From an uncultured Alphaproteobacteria bacterium (lineage in GTDB: Bacteria; Pseudomonadota; Alphaproteobacteria; CAAHEQ01; UBA3637), in the NCBI GenBank assembly GCA_947629595.1, contig CANREI010000085.1:1-5161 (forward strand): DNA of 5,161 bases, written 5' to 3'. The position numbers and the translations under genes were made by a program. The notes under the pieces were generated by a model. The model saw only the letters and a list, made by a program, of their open reading frames with translations, was not told the origin of the DNA and made no database searches. Below, one piece after another: positions 1-5,116 of this stretch; within the stretch, counting starts at the first letter, position 1, and the number at the start of each line of letters is the position of its first letter.

Positions 1-176
1 TTGAACAGGCTTTGCGTGTTTTAAAAAAGAAAATGCAACGGGAAGGCAGTTTTCGCGAAATGAAATTACGTCGCTATTATGAAAAACCGTCCGAAAAGAA
101 AGCCCGTAAAGCAACGGAGTGCATTCGTCGTTCACGCAAAATGCGTCGGAAACGTTTTAGTATTGAAGGATATTAA
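1..176 (+). CDS. rpsU: 30S ribosomal protein S21, 3' part
   Basis: S21 is a small, very basic protein of the 30S ribosomal subunit that helps initiation through the 3' end of 16S rRNA. The gene is cut at its 5' end by the window edge. The first two bases finish a codon, and 57 complete codons follow to TAA at 174-176. The visible part begins EQALRVLKKKMQREGSFREM, the family hallmark, and continues with KLRRYYEKPSEKKARK and a tail rich in Arg and Lys. S21 proteins are usually about 65-75 residues, so only around ten N-terminal residues are missing. The tail ends in RFSIEGY. A strong terminator follows 21 bases after the stop, so transcription of this unit ends here. Identification is secure; the start codon and promoter lie outside the window. 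Confidence 0.96.
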   Translation, partial: EQALRVLKKKMQREGSFREMKLRRYYEKPSEKKARKATECIRRSRKMRRKRFSIEGY

Positions 177-197
177 TCCTCTCTTAAAATGTTTAAG

Positions 198-234
198 CTC
201 CTTTTGGGTTATCGATTCAAAAGGAGTTTTTTTT
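198..234 (+). terminator. Intrinsic terminator of rpsU
   Basis: A perfect 9-bp stem (CTCCTTTTG at 198-206 pairing with CAAAAGGAG at 218-226) encloses an 11-base loop and is followed at once by eight T residues at 227-234. This is a textbook Rho-independent terminator. It separates rpsU from the outer-membrane protein gene. Confidence 0.93.
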
Positions 235-243
235 ATGAAAAAT

Positions 244-274
244 TTGACATTTAAAAATTTTTAAGGCATATTAT
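244..274 (+). promoter_or_regulatory. Probable sigma-70-type promoter of the outer-membrane protein gene
   Basis: A perfect -35 hexamer TTGACA lies at 244-249. The best -10 match is TATTAT at 269-274 (5 of 6), with a longer than ideal 19-base spacer; CATATT at 267-272 would give 17 bases with a weaker match. Transcription would begin near 280, giving a leader of about 20 bases before the ATG at 300. The position just after the rpsU terminator suits an independent promoter. The spacer contains the perfect 14-base palindrome TTAAAAATTTTTAA (251-264). Confidence 0.55.
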
Positions 275-290
275 GTTAGGTTTTAATTTT

Positions 291-295
291 GGAGG
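291..295 (+). promoter_or_regulatory. Ribosome binding site that sets the outer-membrane protein start
   Basis: GGAGG lies four bases before the ATG at 300. The alternative upstream ATG at 273 has no comparable site and falls inside the predicted -10 element, so this site decides in favour of 300. Confidence 0.8.
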
Positions 296-299
296 AATA

Positions 300-851
300 A
301 TGCGTATTCAATTATTTTGTTTGATGTTCTTATTCGGCCTGACGATTTCATCATCCGTTTATGCCGGAAACGGTTATTTCGGCGTGCGCGGCGGTGTTTC
401 CGATTTACGGGAAACAGATGTGGCCGATAAATATAAAAGTGCCGGTTTTGTTTCTGCCTACATCGGCGGACAATCCGGTGCGTTTCGGGCAGAAGCCGAA
501 TATACGGCTTTAAGTAAAGTGAAATTCGAATCCGTTCAAATTGATTCTCAATTTCAGCGACTGATGGCAAACGGGTATGTTGACTTGCACGTTTCGCGCT
601 ATGTTCGCCCTTATTTCGGTGCCGGAATCGGATCGGCTTTTTATTCGGTTCACGATAAAAAGTCTCAAAACAAATCAAGCGGTGCAAATTTTGCTTGGAA
701 TGCCACGGCCGGTGTCGGTTTAAAGTTAACGAAAAACGTAACGTTTGATACCGGTTATCGCTATACTGATATGGGTGATGTATCTGTCGGCAATCAAAAC
801 TTGCATTTTAATACGCAAGAAGTTTATGCCGGTTTACGATTCTCCTTTTAA
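300..851 (+). CDS. Outer-membrane beta-barrel protein, OmpA-like eight-stranded type
   Basis: This is a 183-residue secreted protein. Residues 1-22 form a Sec signal peptide: M-R-I-Q, a hydrophobic core LFCLMFLFGLTI, and a signal peptidase I site after SVYA. The mature part shows about eight amphipathic strands (roughly residues 26-36, 49-60, 61-73, 85-98, 102-117, 130-143, 147-159 and 169-183). They include glycine-rich pieces such as GYFGVRGG and YFGAGIG, and the signature TGYRYTDMG in the penultimate strand. It ends in LRFSF; a C-terminal Phe is the usual recognition signal for the BAM complex. This matches the OmpA-like/opacity-porin barrel family, which includes Omp25/Omp31-type proteins of alphaproteobacteria and rickettsial surface proteins. 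The barrel is too small for a general porin. There is no C-terminal peptidoglycan-binding domain. A structural or host/surface-interaction role is an inference from the family. The start at 300 is preferred to 273 because of GGAGG at 291 and the signal peptide. It appears to be transcribed alone. Confidence 0.88.
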   Translation: MRIQLFCLMFLFGLTISSSVYAGNGYFGVRGGVSDLRETDVADKYKSAGFVSAYIGGQSGAFRAEAEYTALSKVKFESVQIDSQFQRLMANGYVDLHVSRYVRPYFGAGIGSAFYSVHDKKSQNKSSGANFAWNATAGVGLKLTKNVTFDTGYRYTDMGDVSVGNQNLHFNTQEVYAGLRFSF

Positions 852-896
852 AACATAAAAACAAGTGTCATAAAAATGTCATTTGATTTTTATGTT
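852..896 (+). terminator. Probable terminator of the outer-membrane protein gene, within a long inverted repeat
   Basis: Just after the stop codon, CAAGTGTCAT (862-871) pairs with ATGTCATTTG (876-885) around an AAAA loop, with one T-T mismatch and one G-T pair. ATTTTT at 886-891 follows. Flanking this, AACATAAAAA (852-861) and TTTTTATGTT (887-896) are a perfect 10-bp inverted repeat that extends the hairpin, with one unpaired base at 886. The hairpin is A+T-rich, so efficiency may be modest, and it could work in both directions. It overlaps the -35 region of the fabI promoter. Confidence 0.65.
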
Positions 897-911
897 AAAT
901 TTATGTATAAG
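883..911 (+). promoter_or_regulatory. Probable promoter of fabI
   Basis: TTGATT at 883-888 (4 of 6 to the -35 consensus) and TATAAG at 906-911 (5 of 6 to the -10) are separated by 17 bases. Transcription would start near 918, giving a leader of about 33 bases. Another -10 candidate, TTAAAT at 895-900, sits 12 bases after a Pho-box-like repeat (865-882). The region is A+T-rich, so chance matches are possible. Confidence 0.5.
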
Positions 912-950
912 AAAAAAATAACTTAATAACCAAAAGAAAGAGGTAAAAAA

Positions 951-1784
951 ATGACAACAGGTGTTATGAGTGGTAAAAAAGGTTTGATTATGGGCGTTGC
1001 CAATGATCATTCCATTGCTTGGGGTATTGCCAAAGAAATGGCCGAACAAGGCGCGGAACTGGCGTTTACATATCAGGGAGAAACCCTTGAAAAACGTGTG
1101 CGTCCGCTGGCTGAATCCGTCGGTTCGAATTTGTTGATTCCCTGCGATGTGTTGGATAAAGAATCAATGGATAAAACGTTTCAAACCGTTAAAGAAAAAT
1201 GGGGTAAACTTGATTTTGTGGTCCATGCCATTGCTTTTTCCGATAAAAACGAATTAAAAGGTCGGTATGTTGATACTTCCGCAAGCAATTTCACCAATTC
1301 CATGCTGATTTCCTGCTATTCGTTCACCGATGTGTGTCGCAGAGCTGCCGAGTTAATGACAGACGGCGGGGCTTGCTTAACGCTTACCTATTTGGGCGCC
1401 GAAAGATATTTACCGAACTATAACGTGATGGGTGTTGTGAAAGCGGCGCTGGAAGCTTCCATTCATTTCATTGCTTTTGATTTGGGTCATCAAAATATTC
1501 GCGTCAATGCCATTTCCGCCGGGCCTATTCGCACATTGGCCGCCGCCGGTATCGGTGATTTTCGGCAAATTCTGGGGTGGACGGAAAGCAATTCCGCTTT
1601 GTGTCGCAACGTGACCATTGAAGATGTCGGTAAGGCCGGTATGTTCCTGTGTTCCGATTTAGCTTCGGGTATTACATCGGAAATTGTGCATGTTGATGCC
1701 GGTTATAATAAAAACGCCATGATTAACCCGAAAAATGTTGCAAAATCGGCCGAATTACTGGCTAATTTTAAACTTTCCGATTAA
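951..1784 (+). CDS. fabI: Enoyl-[acyl-carrier-protein] reductase, NADH-dependent (FabI)
   Basis: FabI catalyses the last step of each type II fatty-acid elongation cycle in the cytoplasm, reducing trans-2-enoyl-ACP to acyl-ACP with NAD(P)H. It is the triclosan target. The 277-residue product is slightly longer than E. coli FabI. It is a Rossmann-fold short-chain reductase with the FabI-specific nucleotide motif GVANDHSIAWGIA (15-27) and CDV (65-67) lining the adenine pocket. HAIAFSDKNELKGRY (92-106) is typical of alphaproteobacterial enzymes. The active site is complete: Tyr147 in LTYLGAER, catalytic Tyr157 and Lys164 in YNVMGVVK (spacing Tyr-x6-Lys). SAGPIRTLAA (189-198) marks the substrate-binding loop and VTIEDVG (221-227) the C-terminal region. 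The FabI motifs and the Tyr-x6-Lys spacing exclude the general ketoacyl reductase FabG. The ATG at 951 is chosen because AAGAGG (938-943) lies seven bases upstream; Met6 and Met14 have no such site. The gene has its own promoter and terminator. Confidence 0.96.
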   Translation: MTTGVMSGKKGLIMGVANDHSIAWGIAKEMAEQGAELAFTYQGETLEKRVRPLAESVGSNLLIPCDVLDKESMDKTFQTVKEKWGKLDFVVHAIAFSDKNELKGRYVDTSASNFTNSMLISCYSFTDVCRRAAELMTDGGACLTLTYLGAERYLPNYNVMGVVKAALEASIHFIAFDLGHQNIRVNAISAGPIRTLAAAGIGDFRQILGWTESNSALCRNVTIEDVGKAGMFLCSDLASGITSEIVHVDAGYNKNAMINPKNVAKSAELLANFKLSD

Positions 1785-1805
1785 TCGGTTCATTTCTTCT
1801 TTTTT

Positions 1806-1838
1806 AAAAGCGTTCGGTTTTCAAATCGGGCGCTTTTT
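1806..1838 (+). terminator. Intrinsic terminator of fabI
   Basis: AAAAGCG (1806-1812) pairs perfectly with CGCTTTT (1831-1837). The stem continues inward through TTCGGTT against AATCGGG (1813-1819 with 1824-1830), using three G-T pairs. T residues at 1834-1838 form the U-tract. It lies 21 bases after the fabI stop and separates fabI from the next operon. Confidence 0.85.
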
Positions 1839-1890
1839 GCTTATTTCTTGAAAGGATTGCGGCTTTTCCCGACAGATGATTAAAAAATAT

Positions 1891-1919
1891 TTGCTTTTTC
1901 AAGGAAAGTTATTTATAAT
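1891..1919 (+). promoter_or_regulatory. Promoter of the DUF2157-GDYXXLXY-fba operon
   Basis: A perfect -10 hexamer TATAAT lies at 1914-1919. At the ideal 17-base distance upstream is TTGCTT (1891-1896), which keeps the TTG of the -35 consensus. Transcription would begin near 1926, about 18 bases before the ATG at 1944. The only other sequence between the fabI terminator and this site (1839-1890) shows no clear feature. Confidence 0.62.
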
Positions 1920-1943
1920 AATCAGATAAAAAAGGAAGAAATA

Positions 1944-3302
1944 ATGTTTGAATGCTTACTTTTGGTGCTGATTCTGTTTTTGGTTTTGTCTCAACAAAAC
2001 AAAACGGATTTTACGGCTTTTTTAAAGCATTCGAAAATCATATCAAAAAATCAATTATCACAAATTAAATTATTTGAAAAACAATATCAAATCAATTTGT
2101 TATATAAACAAAAACTCATCTCAAACGAACAAAAAAAACGGTTATTGCAACAAGCGGAAAAACCCGCAAAAAAACAATCGGAACAAAAACTTCGGCACCA
2201 TATTATAGCGGGCGGTGTTGTTTGTATTTCGGCGGGCATTATTGCGCTGATTGCTTCAAATTGGCAAGAAATTTCTTCAATTGCAAAACTTACCGGTTAT
2301 TTTATTGTGTTTGCCGCACTGACGGCGCGTTTTGCCGTTTTATTCATGAAAAACAAAAAGCGGGAACTGTGGCTCTGGCTGACTGTCGGGTGGATTTTTG
2401 CCGGCATTGCTTTAATCGGACAAATTTTTCATTTAAACGGTTCCGGATGGGACGTTCTTTTTTTCGGCGCTCTTTTATCAACGCCTTTTATCAGCTTGTC
2501 GCGGTTTAAATATGCCGTTTCGCTTTGGTCTGTTTCTTACGGTGCCGGTGTTATTTTCGGTTCATCGCCCGAATGGGCTTTTTTATGGATTTTAGCCGTT
2601 TTACCGATTGTGCTGTTTTTTAAAAACAACAAACCGGCCGCATGGGTTTGGTGTGTTTCCTTGATTGTTTCACTTTTAAACACATTATGGTTCAGTCAAC
2701 TGGCCAAAGCGTTTACGGAAACGTTTATGCCGCTTGCCGGCGCTTGGATTTTTCTTGCCGTTCTTTTCAGTATTGTTTGCGTTTGCCGACGGTTCATCGG
2801 ACCATGCGCGTTTACAAAAGTTTTGCGAAGCGTTTTTTACCTCATTTGTTTTGGCACGCTTTTCGGGGCGGATTATACTTACAGCGTGCAAGAAGTTGTT
2901 TTAACGCCTCAAAAAATGCTCACGTCCGTTTGGGGTGTTTTTATGTTGGCCGCCCTGCCTTTTTGTGCCGTCGGCTTATTTTTAAAAGATAAAAAAACAG
3001 CGTATATCATTTGGGCATTCAGTTTAATTTTAGCGTTTTGTTACACGTTTATCACATTTCAATCCGCCGGTTTTATTTTGGCGCTGATTGTTTTTGCCGT
3101 GGCTGCGCTTTTCTTTGCGCATAAGCAAAAAGCAACCTCTTTTTATGCCTGCCTGATTTTAATTGTTTTGAGAATTTGGCTGCAATATTTTGTTTATACC
3201 GTCTCTTTAACGGGTGTTGGTTTCGGGCTCATCGGAATCGGTCTTTTATTGCTTTTCGGCAGACATCTTCTCTTTCACTCATTCGGAAAGGAAAGGCCAT
3301 GA
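1944..3302 (+). CDS. DUF2157-type multi-pass inner-membrane protein
   Basis: This is a 452-residue integral membrane protein of unknown function. Residues 3-16 are a hydrophobic stretch. A charged, Lys/Gln-rich cytoplasmic-type segment follows (about 17-84). Then come roughly 13-14 hydrophobic helices from residue 87 to 440, with short basic loops such as KNKKRE (136-141) and KDKK (348-351). The block GGVVCISAGIIALIASNW (90-107) and the later GWIFAGIALIGQIFHLNGSG (149-168) fit the DUF2157 family, whose members carry a glycine-rich first helix ending in NW and a GQI-Y/F-HL motif. Family members often sit beside a GDYXXLXY protein, as here; the pair is thought to work together, but the activity is unknown. 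AAGGAAGA (1932-1939) supports the start. The stop overlaps the next start by four bases (ATGA), indicating translational coupling. The N-terminal hydrophobic stretch before the soluble segment is unusual. The family call is from motif recognition, not a search. Confidence 0.8.
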   Translation: MFECLLLVLILFLVLSQQNKTDFTAFLKHSKIISKNQLSQIKLFEKQYQINLLYKQKLISNEQKKRLLQQAEKPAKKQSEQKLRHHIIAGGVVCISAGIIALIASNWQEISSIAKLTGYFIVFAALTARFAVLFMKNKKRELWLWLTVGWIFAGIALIGQIFHLNGSGWDVLFFGALLSTPFISLSRFKYAVSLWSVSYGAGVIFGSSPEWAFLWILAVLPIVLFFKNNKPAAWVWCVSLIVSLLNTLWFSQLAKAFTETFMPLAGAWIFLAVLFSIVCVCRRFIGPCAFTKVLRSVFYLICFGTLFGADYTYSVQEVVLTPQKMLTSVWGVFMLAALPFCAVGLFLKDKKTAYIIWAFSLILAFCYTFITFQSAGFILALIVFAVAALFFAHKQKATSFYACLILIVLRIWLQYFVYTVSLTGVGFGLIGIGLLLLFGRHLLFHSFGKERP

Positions 3303-3730
3303 AACATCGTTTTTTGTTTTTATGCGGTTTATTTCTGCCGTTTTGGGTTTTACTGGGTTGGACAGGGTATTTGACATATACTTCTTTAACGGCGCCGCAA
3401 GTGGTTGTGGCCGTTAAAGGATATGATCCGTTGGATTTGTTTTCGGGACATTATATTCAATATGAAATTGATTGGGAAAAAACAAACTGCCGTCAATTTC
3501 CTGAAGGGTATTGTCCGAAAAATCAATTTGCCGATATTCCCCGTCGCTATTATTTGCCTGAACAGGCAGCCGAAAAAATTGATCGGTTAATGCAGGCACA
3601 AAACGCGGTCTCCGTTCACTTTGATATGGTTTTTTCCTATATCAAAGGACGGCAACCGATTGCACGAATGCTTTTGATTAACAATCAAAAGTGGTTTGAT
3701 TATCTTAATAAAAATGAAAGGAAAAAATAA
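3299..3730 (+). CDS. GDYXXLXY-like membrane-anchored protein
   Basis: This is a 143-residue protein with a single N-terminal membrane anchor or uncleaved signal (residues about 5-30, LFLCGLFLPFWVLLGWTGYL) and a mainly periplasmic remainder. The segment GYDPLDLFSGHYIQYEIDW (41-59) corresponds to the defining region of the GDYXXLXY family, but the name motif is altered: it reads G-H-Y-I-Q-Y instead of G-D-Y-x-x-L. RRYYLPE (82-88) matches the later conserved tyrosine/proline piece. Cys64 and Cys72 could form a disulfide in the periplasm. The biochemical function is unknown. The ATG at 3299 overlaps the TGA of the DUF2157 gene and has AAGGA six bases upstream. An upstream ATG in the same frame at 3176 would lie inside the DUF2157 gene, has no ribosome site and lacks a plausible signal, so it is not used. 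The aldolase start codon follows its stop with no gap. Its place directly after the DUF2157 gene supports the family assignment. Confidence 0.75.
   Translation: MKHRFLFLCGLFLPFWVLLGWTGYLTYTSLTAPQVVVAVKGYDPLDLFSGHYIQYEIDWEKTNCRQFPEGYCPKNQFADIPRRYYLPEQAAEKIDRLMQAQNAVSVHFDMVFSYIKGRQPIARMLLINNQKWFDYLNKNERKK
3717..3722 (+). promoter_or_regulatory. Ribosome binding site of fba inside the preceding gene
   Basis: AAAGGA lies eight bases before the fba ATG and within the last codons of the GDYXXLXY-like gene. Because TAA (3728-3730) and ATG (3731) are contiguous, ribosomes ending the upstream gene are placed directly at the fba start. This supports coupling and fixes the fba start. Confidence 0.75.
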
Positions 3731-4795
3731 ATGGCTCTCGTCTCTTTAAGACAATTACTCGATGATGCCGCCGAACACAATTACGGTATTCCGGCATTTA
3801 ACGTAAACAATATGGAACAGGTGTTGGCAATTCTGGCCGCTGCCAAAAAAACGGATTCTCCCGTTATTATTCAAGCCAGTAAAGGTGCGCGCGGTTATGC
3901 CAACGATGCCGTTTTAAAACATTTGATGATGGCGGGTGTGGAAATGTATCCGGAATTGCCGATTTGTGTGCATCAGGATCACGGTTCCAGCCCGGAAATT
4001 TGTTTTTCTGCCATGATGAACGGTTTTACCTCCGTGATGATGGACGGCTCTCTCACGCCGGACGGAAAACCCGCTACACACGAATATAATGCCCAAGTCA
4101 CGGGCACGGTAACAAGCGTTGCGCATCCGGTCGGCGTATCGGTGGAAGGCGAACTCGGTTGCATCGGTTCGTTGGAAACGGGTAAAGGTGAAAAAGAAGA
4201 CGGTCACGGCTTTGAAGGCGCTATTGATAAATCAAAACTGTTAACCGATCCGGACGATGCCGTTCGTTTTGTTGAAGAAACAAAAGTTGATGCGTTGGCG
4301 GTCGCTATCGGCACATCTCACGGCGCTTATAAATTTACGCGAAAACCGGACGGAGCCATTTTATCGATTGATACCATCAAAAAAATTCACCAAAAATTGC
4401 CCTATACTCACTTGGTGATGCACGGTTCTTCTTCCGTTCCGCAATATTTGCAAGATATTATCAATTCTTACGGCGGACAAATGCCGCAAACTTACGGCGT
4501 GCCGGTTGAGGAAATTCAGGAAGCCATTAAACACGGGGTTCGTAAAGTGAATGTTGATACCGATTTAAGAATGGCTTTAACCGGTGCCGTCCGCAAAGTG
4601 TTTACGGAAAAACCGGCCGAATTTGATCCGCGGAAATACTTAAAACCCGCCATGGATGCCATGCAGGCCGTTTGTGAAGCCCGTTATGAAGAATTCGGTG
4701 CGGCAGGCAATGCCTCTCATATTAAACCGATTTCATTGGCCGATATGGCAAAACGGTATAAATCGGGTGAATTAGATCCGAAAATTATTAAATAA
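3731..4795 (+). CDS. fba: Class II fructose-bisphosphate aldolase (CbbA-like subtype)
   Basis: This cytoplasmic zinc enzyme interconverts fructose 1,6-bisphosphate with dihydroxyacetone phosphate and glyceraldehyde 3-phosphate in glycolysis and gluconeogenesis. The CbbA-type enzymes may also act on sedoheptulose 1,7-bisphosphate. The 354-residue length fits the subtype. It opens with MALVSLRQLLDDAAEHNYGI and PAFNVNN (21-27), the class II N-terminal signature. HQDHGSS (81-87) holds the catalytic Asp83 and zinc-binding His84. VEGELG (138-143) gives the acidic metal-site residues. GTSHGAY (194-200) provides His197 and LVMHGSS (228-234) provides His231, the other zinc ligands. NVDTDLR (274-280) binds substrate phosphate/dihydroxyacetone phosphate. 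All key residues are present, so the enzyme should be active. It is the third gene of the operon and ends in a strong terminator. The neighbouring rpe connects it to pentose-phosphate or Calvin-type carbon metabolism, but no RuBisCO or phosphoribulokinase is visible, so glycolysis is the safer role. The alternative symbol is cbbA or fbaA. Confidence 0.95.
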   Translation: MALVSLRQLLDDAAEHNYGIPAFNVNNMEQVLAILAAAKKTDSPVIIQASKGARGYANDAVLKHLMMAGVEMYPELPICVHQDHGSSPEICFSAMMNGFTSVMMDGSLTPDGKPATHEYNAQVTGTVTSVAHPVGVSVEGELGCIGSLETGKGEKEDGHGFEGAIDKSKLLTDPDDAVRFVEETKVDALAVAIGTSHGAYKFTRKPDGAILSIDTIKKIHQKLPYTHLVMHGSSSVPQYLQDIINSYGGQMPQTYGVPVEEIQEAIKHGVRKVNVDTDLRMALTGAVRKVFTEKPAEFDPRKYLKPAMDAMQAVCEARYEEFGAAGNASHIKPISLADMAKRYKSGELDPKIIK

Positions 4796-4805
4796 CTCCC
4801 GTAAA

Positions 4806-4838
4806 GGCGGTTTATAGAAATATGAACCGCCTCTTTTT
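4806..4838 (+). terminator. Intrinsic terminator after fba, GAAA-capped
   Basis: An 11-bp stem (GGCGGTTTATA at 4806-4816 pairing with TATGAACCGCC at 4821-4831, one G-T pair) is closed by a GAAA tetraloop and followed by TCTTTTT (4832-4838). It is the most stable hairpin of the window. It ends 13 bases before the start codon of the next gene, so that gene depends on read-through or on a promoter within fba or the hairpin. Confidence 0.9.
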
Positions 4839-4839
4839 G

Positions 4840-4846
4840 AAAGGAA
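4840..4846 (+). promoter_or_regulatory. Ribosome binding site that sets the start of the small membrane protein
   Basis: AAAGGAA lies about five bases before the ATG at 4852. The alternative in-frame ATG at 4822 lies in the descending arm of the terminator hairpin and has no ribosome site, so 4852 is the better start. Confidence 0.75.
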
Positions 4847-4851
4847 AAAAG

Positions 4852-5067
4852 ATGACTAAAAAAGGTCTTTTAACATTAACCGTTGCCGGCGGTGTTGCCG
4901 CTGTGGTAACCGGTATTTATTTTTTAAAACAATATCAAAGCTTAAAAAAATTATTTCATCAACATTTAAAGTCGGATTTCAACGCAAAATTAACCACTTA
5001 TTCTCAAAAAAAACAAATGATTTTAGCGCGAAGAGCCCTACAAAATCAAAAACAGAGAGAAAGTTAA
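4852..5067 (+). CDS. Small single-helix membrane protein, function unknown
   Basis: I do not recognise this 71-residue protein. After a short basic start (MTKK), residues 5-25 (LLTLTVAGGVAAVVTGIYFL and neighbours) form one membrane helix with a small-residue AGGVAA core. The rest (26-71) is strongly basic, rich in Lys, Gln and Arg, and probably helical, with no cysteine and no known motif. The predicted charge is positive on both sides of the helix, so the topology is uncertain. There is no signal-peptidase site or lipobox. A clear ribosome site, an A+T-rich composition like its neighbours, and its place between fba and rpe in the same direction support a real gene. The terminator just before it and the 49-base gap to rpe leave its transcription unresolved. 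No function is inferred. Confidence 0.68.
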   Translation: MTKKGLLTLTVAGGVAAVVTGIYFLKQYQSLKKLFHQHLKSDFNAKLTTYSQKKQMILARRALQNQKQRES

Positions 5068-5116
5068 TTTGGTAATGAAACGGAACGCATTTTTTTAATA
5101 TTTTCGGAAAAAACAA

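Noticed and set aside
79..264. 61-residue reading frame starting inside rpsU and running through the terminator
   Set aside because: It overlaps the clear S21 frame, spans the rpsU terminator hairpin and contains the next promoter's -35 element. The composition of the protein is a frame shadow of rpsU.
273..299. Upstream ATG at 273 as start of the outer-membrane protein
   Set aside because: It adds nine residues before a good signal peptide, lacks a ribosome site and lies within the predicted -10 element. GGAGG at 291-295 points to the ATG at 300.
1839..1890. Possible regulatory element or small RNA between fabI and the DUF2157 gene
   Set aside because: Apart from the fabI terminator and the downstream promoter I found no stable hairpin, repeat or second terminator to support an RNA gene.
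2222..2992. Two + strand reading frames of 95 and 116 residues inside the DUF2157 gene
   Set aside because: They are frame shadows with Cys/Arg/Phe-rich, unpatterned proteins, while the main frame shows continuous membrane helices and family motifs.
3176..3298. 41-residue N-terminal extension of the GDYXXLXY-like protein
   Set aside because: It lies wholly inside the DUF2157 gene in another frame, has no ribosome site and would bury the membrane anchor. The ATG at 3299 gives the expected overlap and anchor.
3914..4207. Minus-strand reading frames of 97 and 61 residues opposite the aldolase
   Set aside because: The aldolase frame is fully conserved through this stretch, and the antisense proteins show no recognisable motif. 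Minus-strand frames at 283-687, 2685-2891, 3414-3599 and 4979-5161 were rejected for the same reason.
4822..4851. ATG at 4822 as start of the small membrane protein
   Set aside because: It lies in the arm of the terminator hairpin and has no ribosome site, whereas AAAGGAA precedes the ATG at 4852.
5075..5098. Seven-codon frame MKRNAFF before rpe as a leader peptide
   Set aside because: It has no ribosome site of note and no attenuator-type hairpins follow it. Such short frames are expected by chance.
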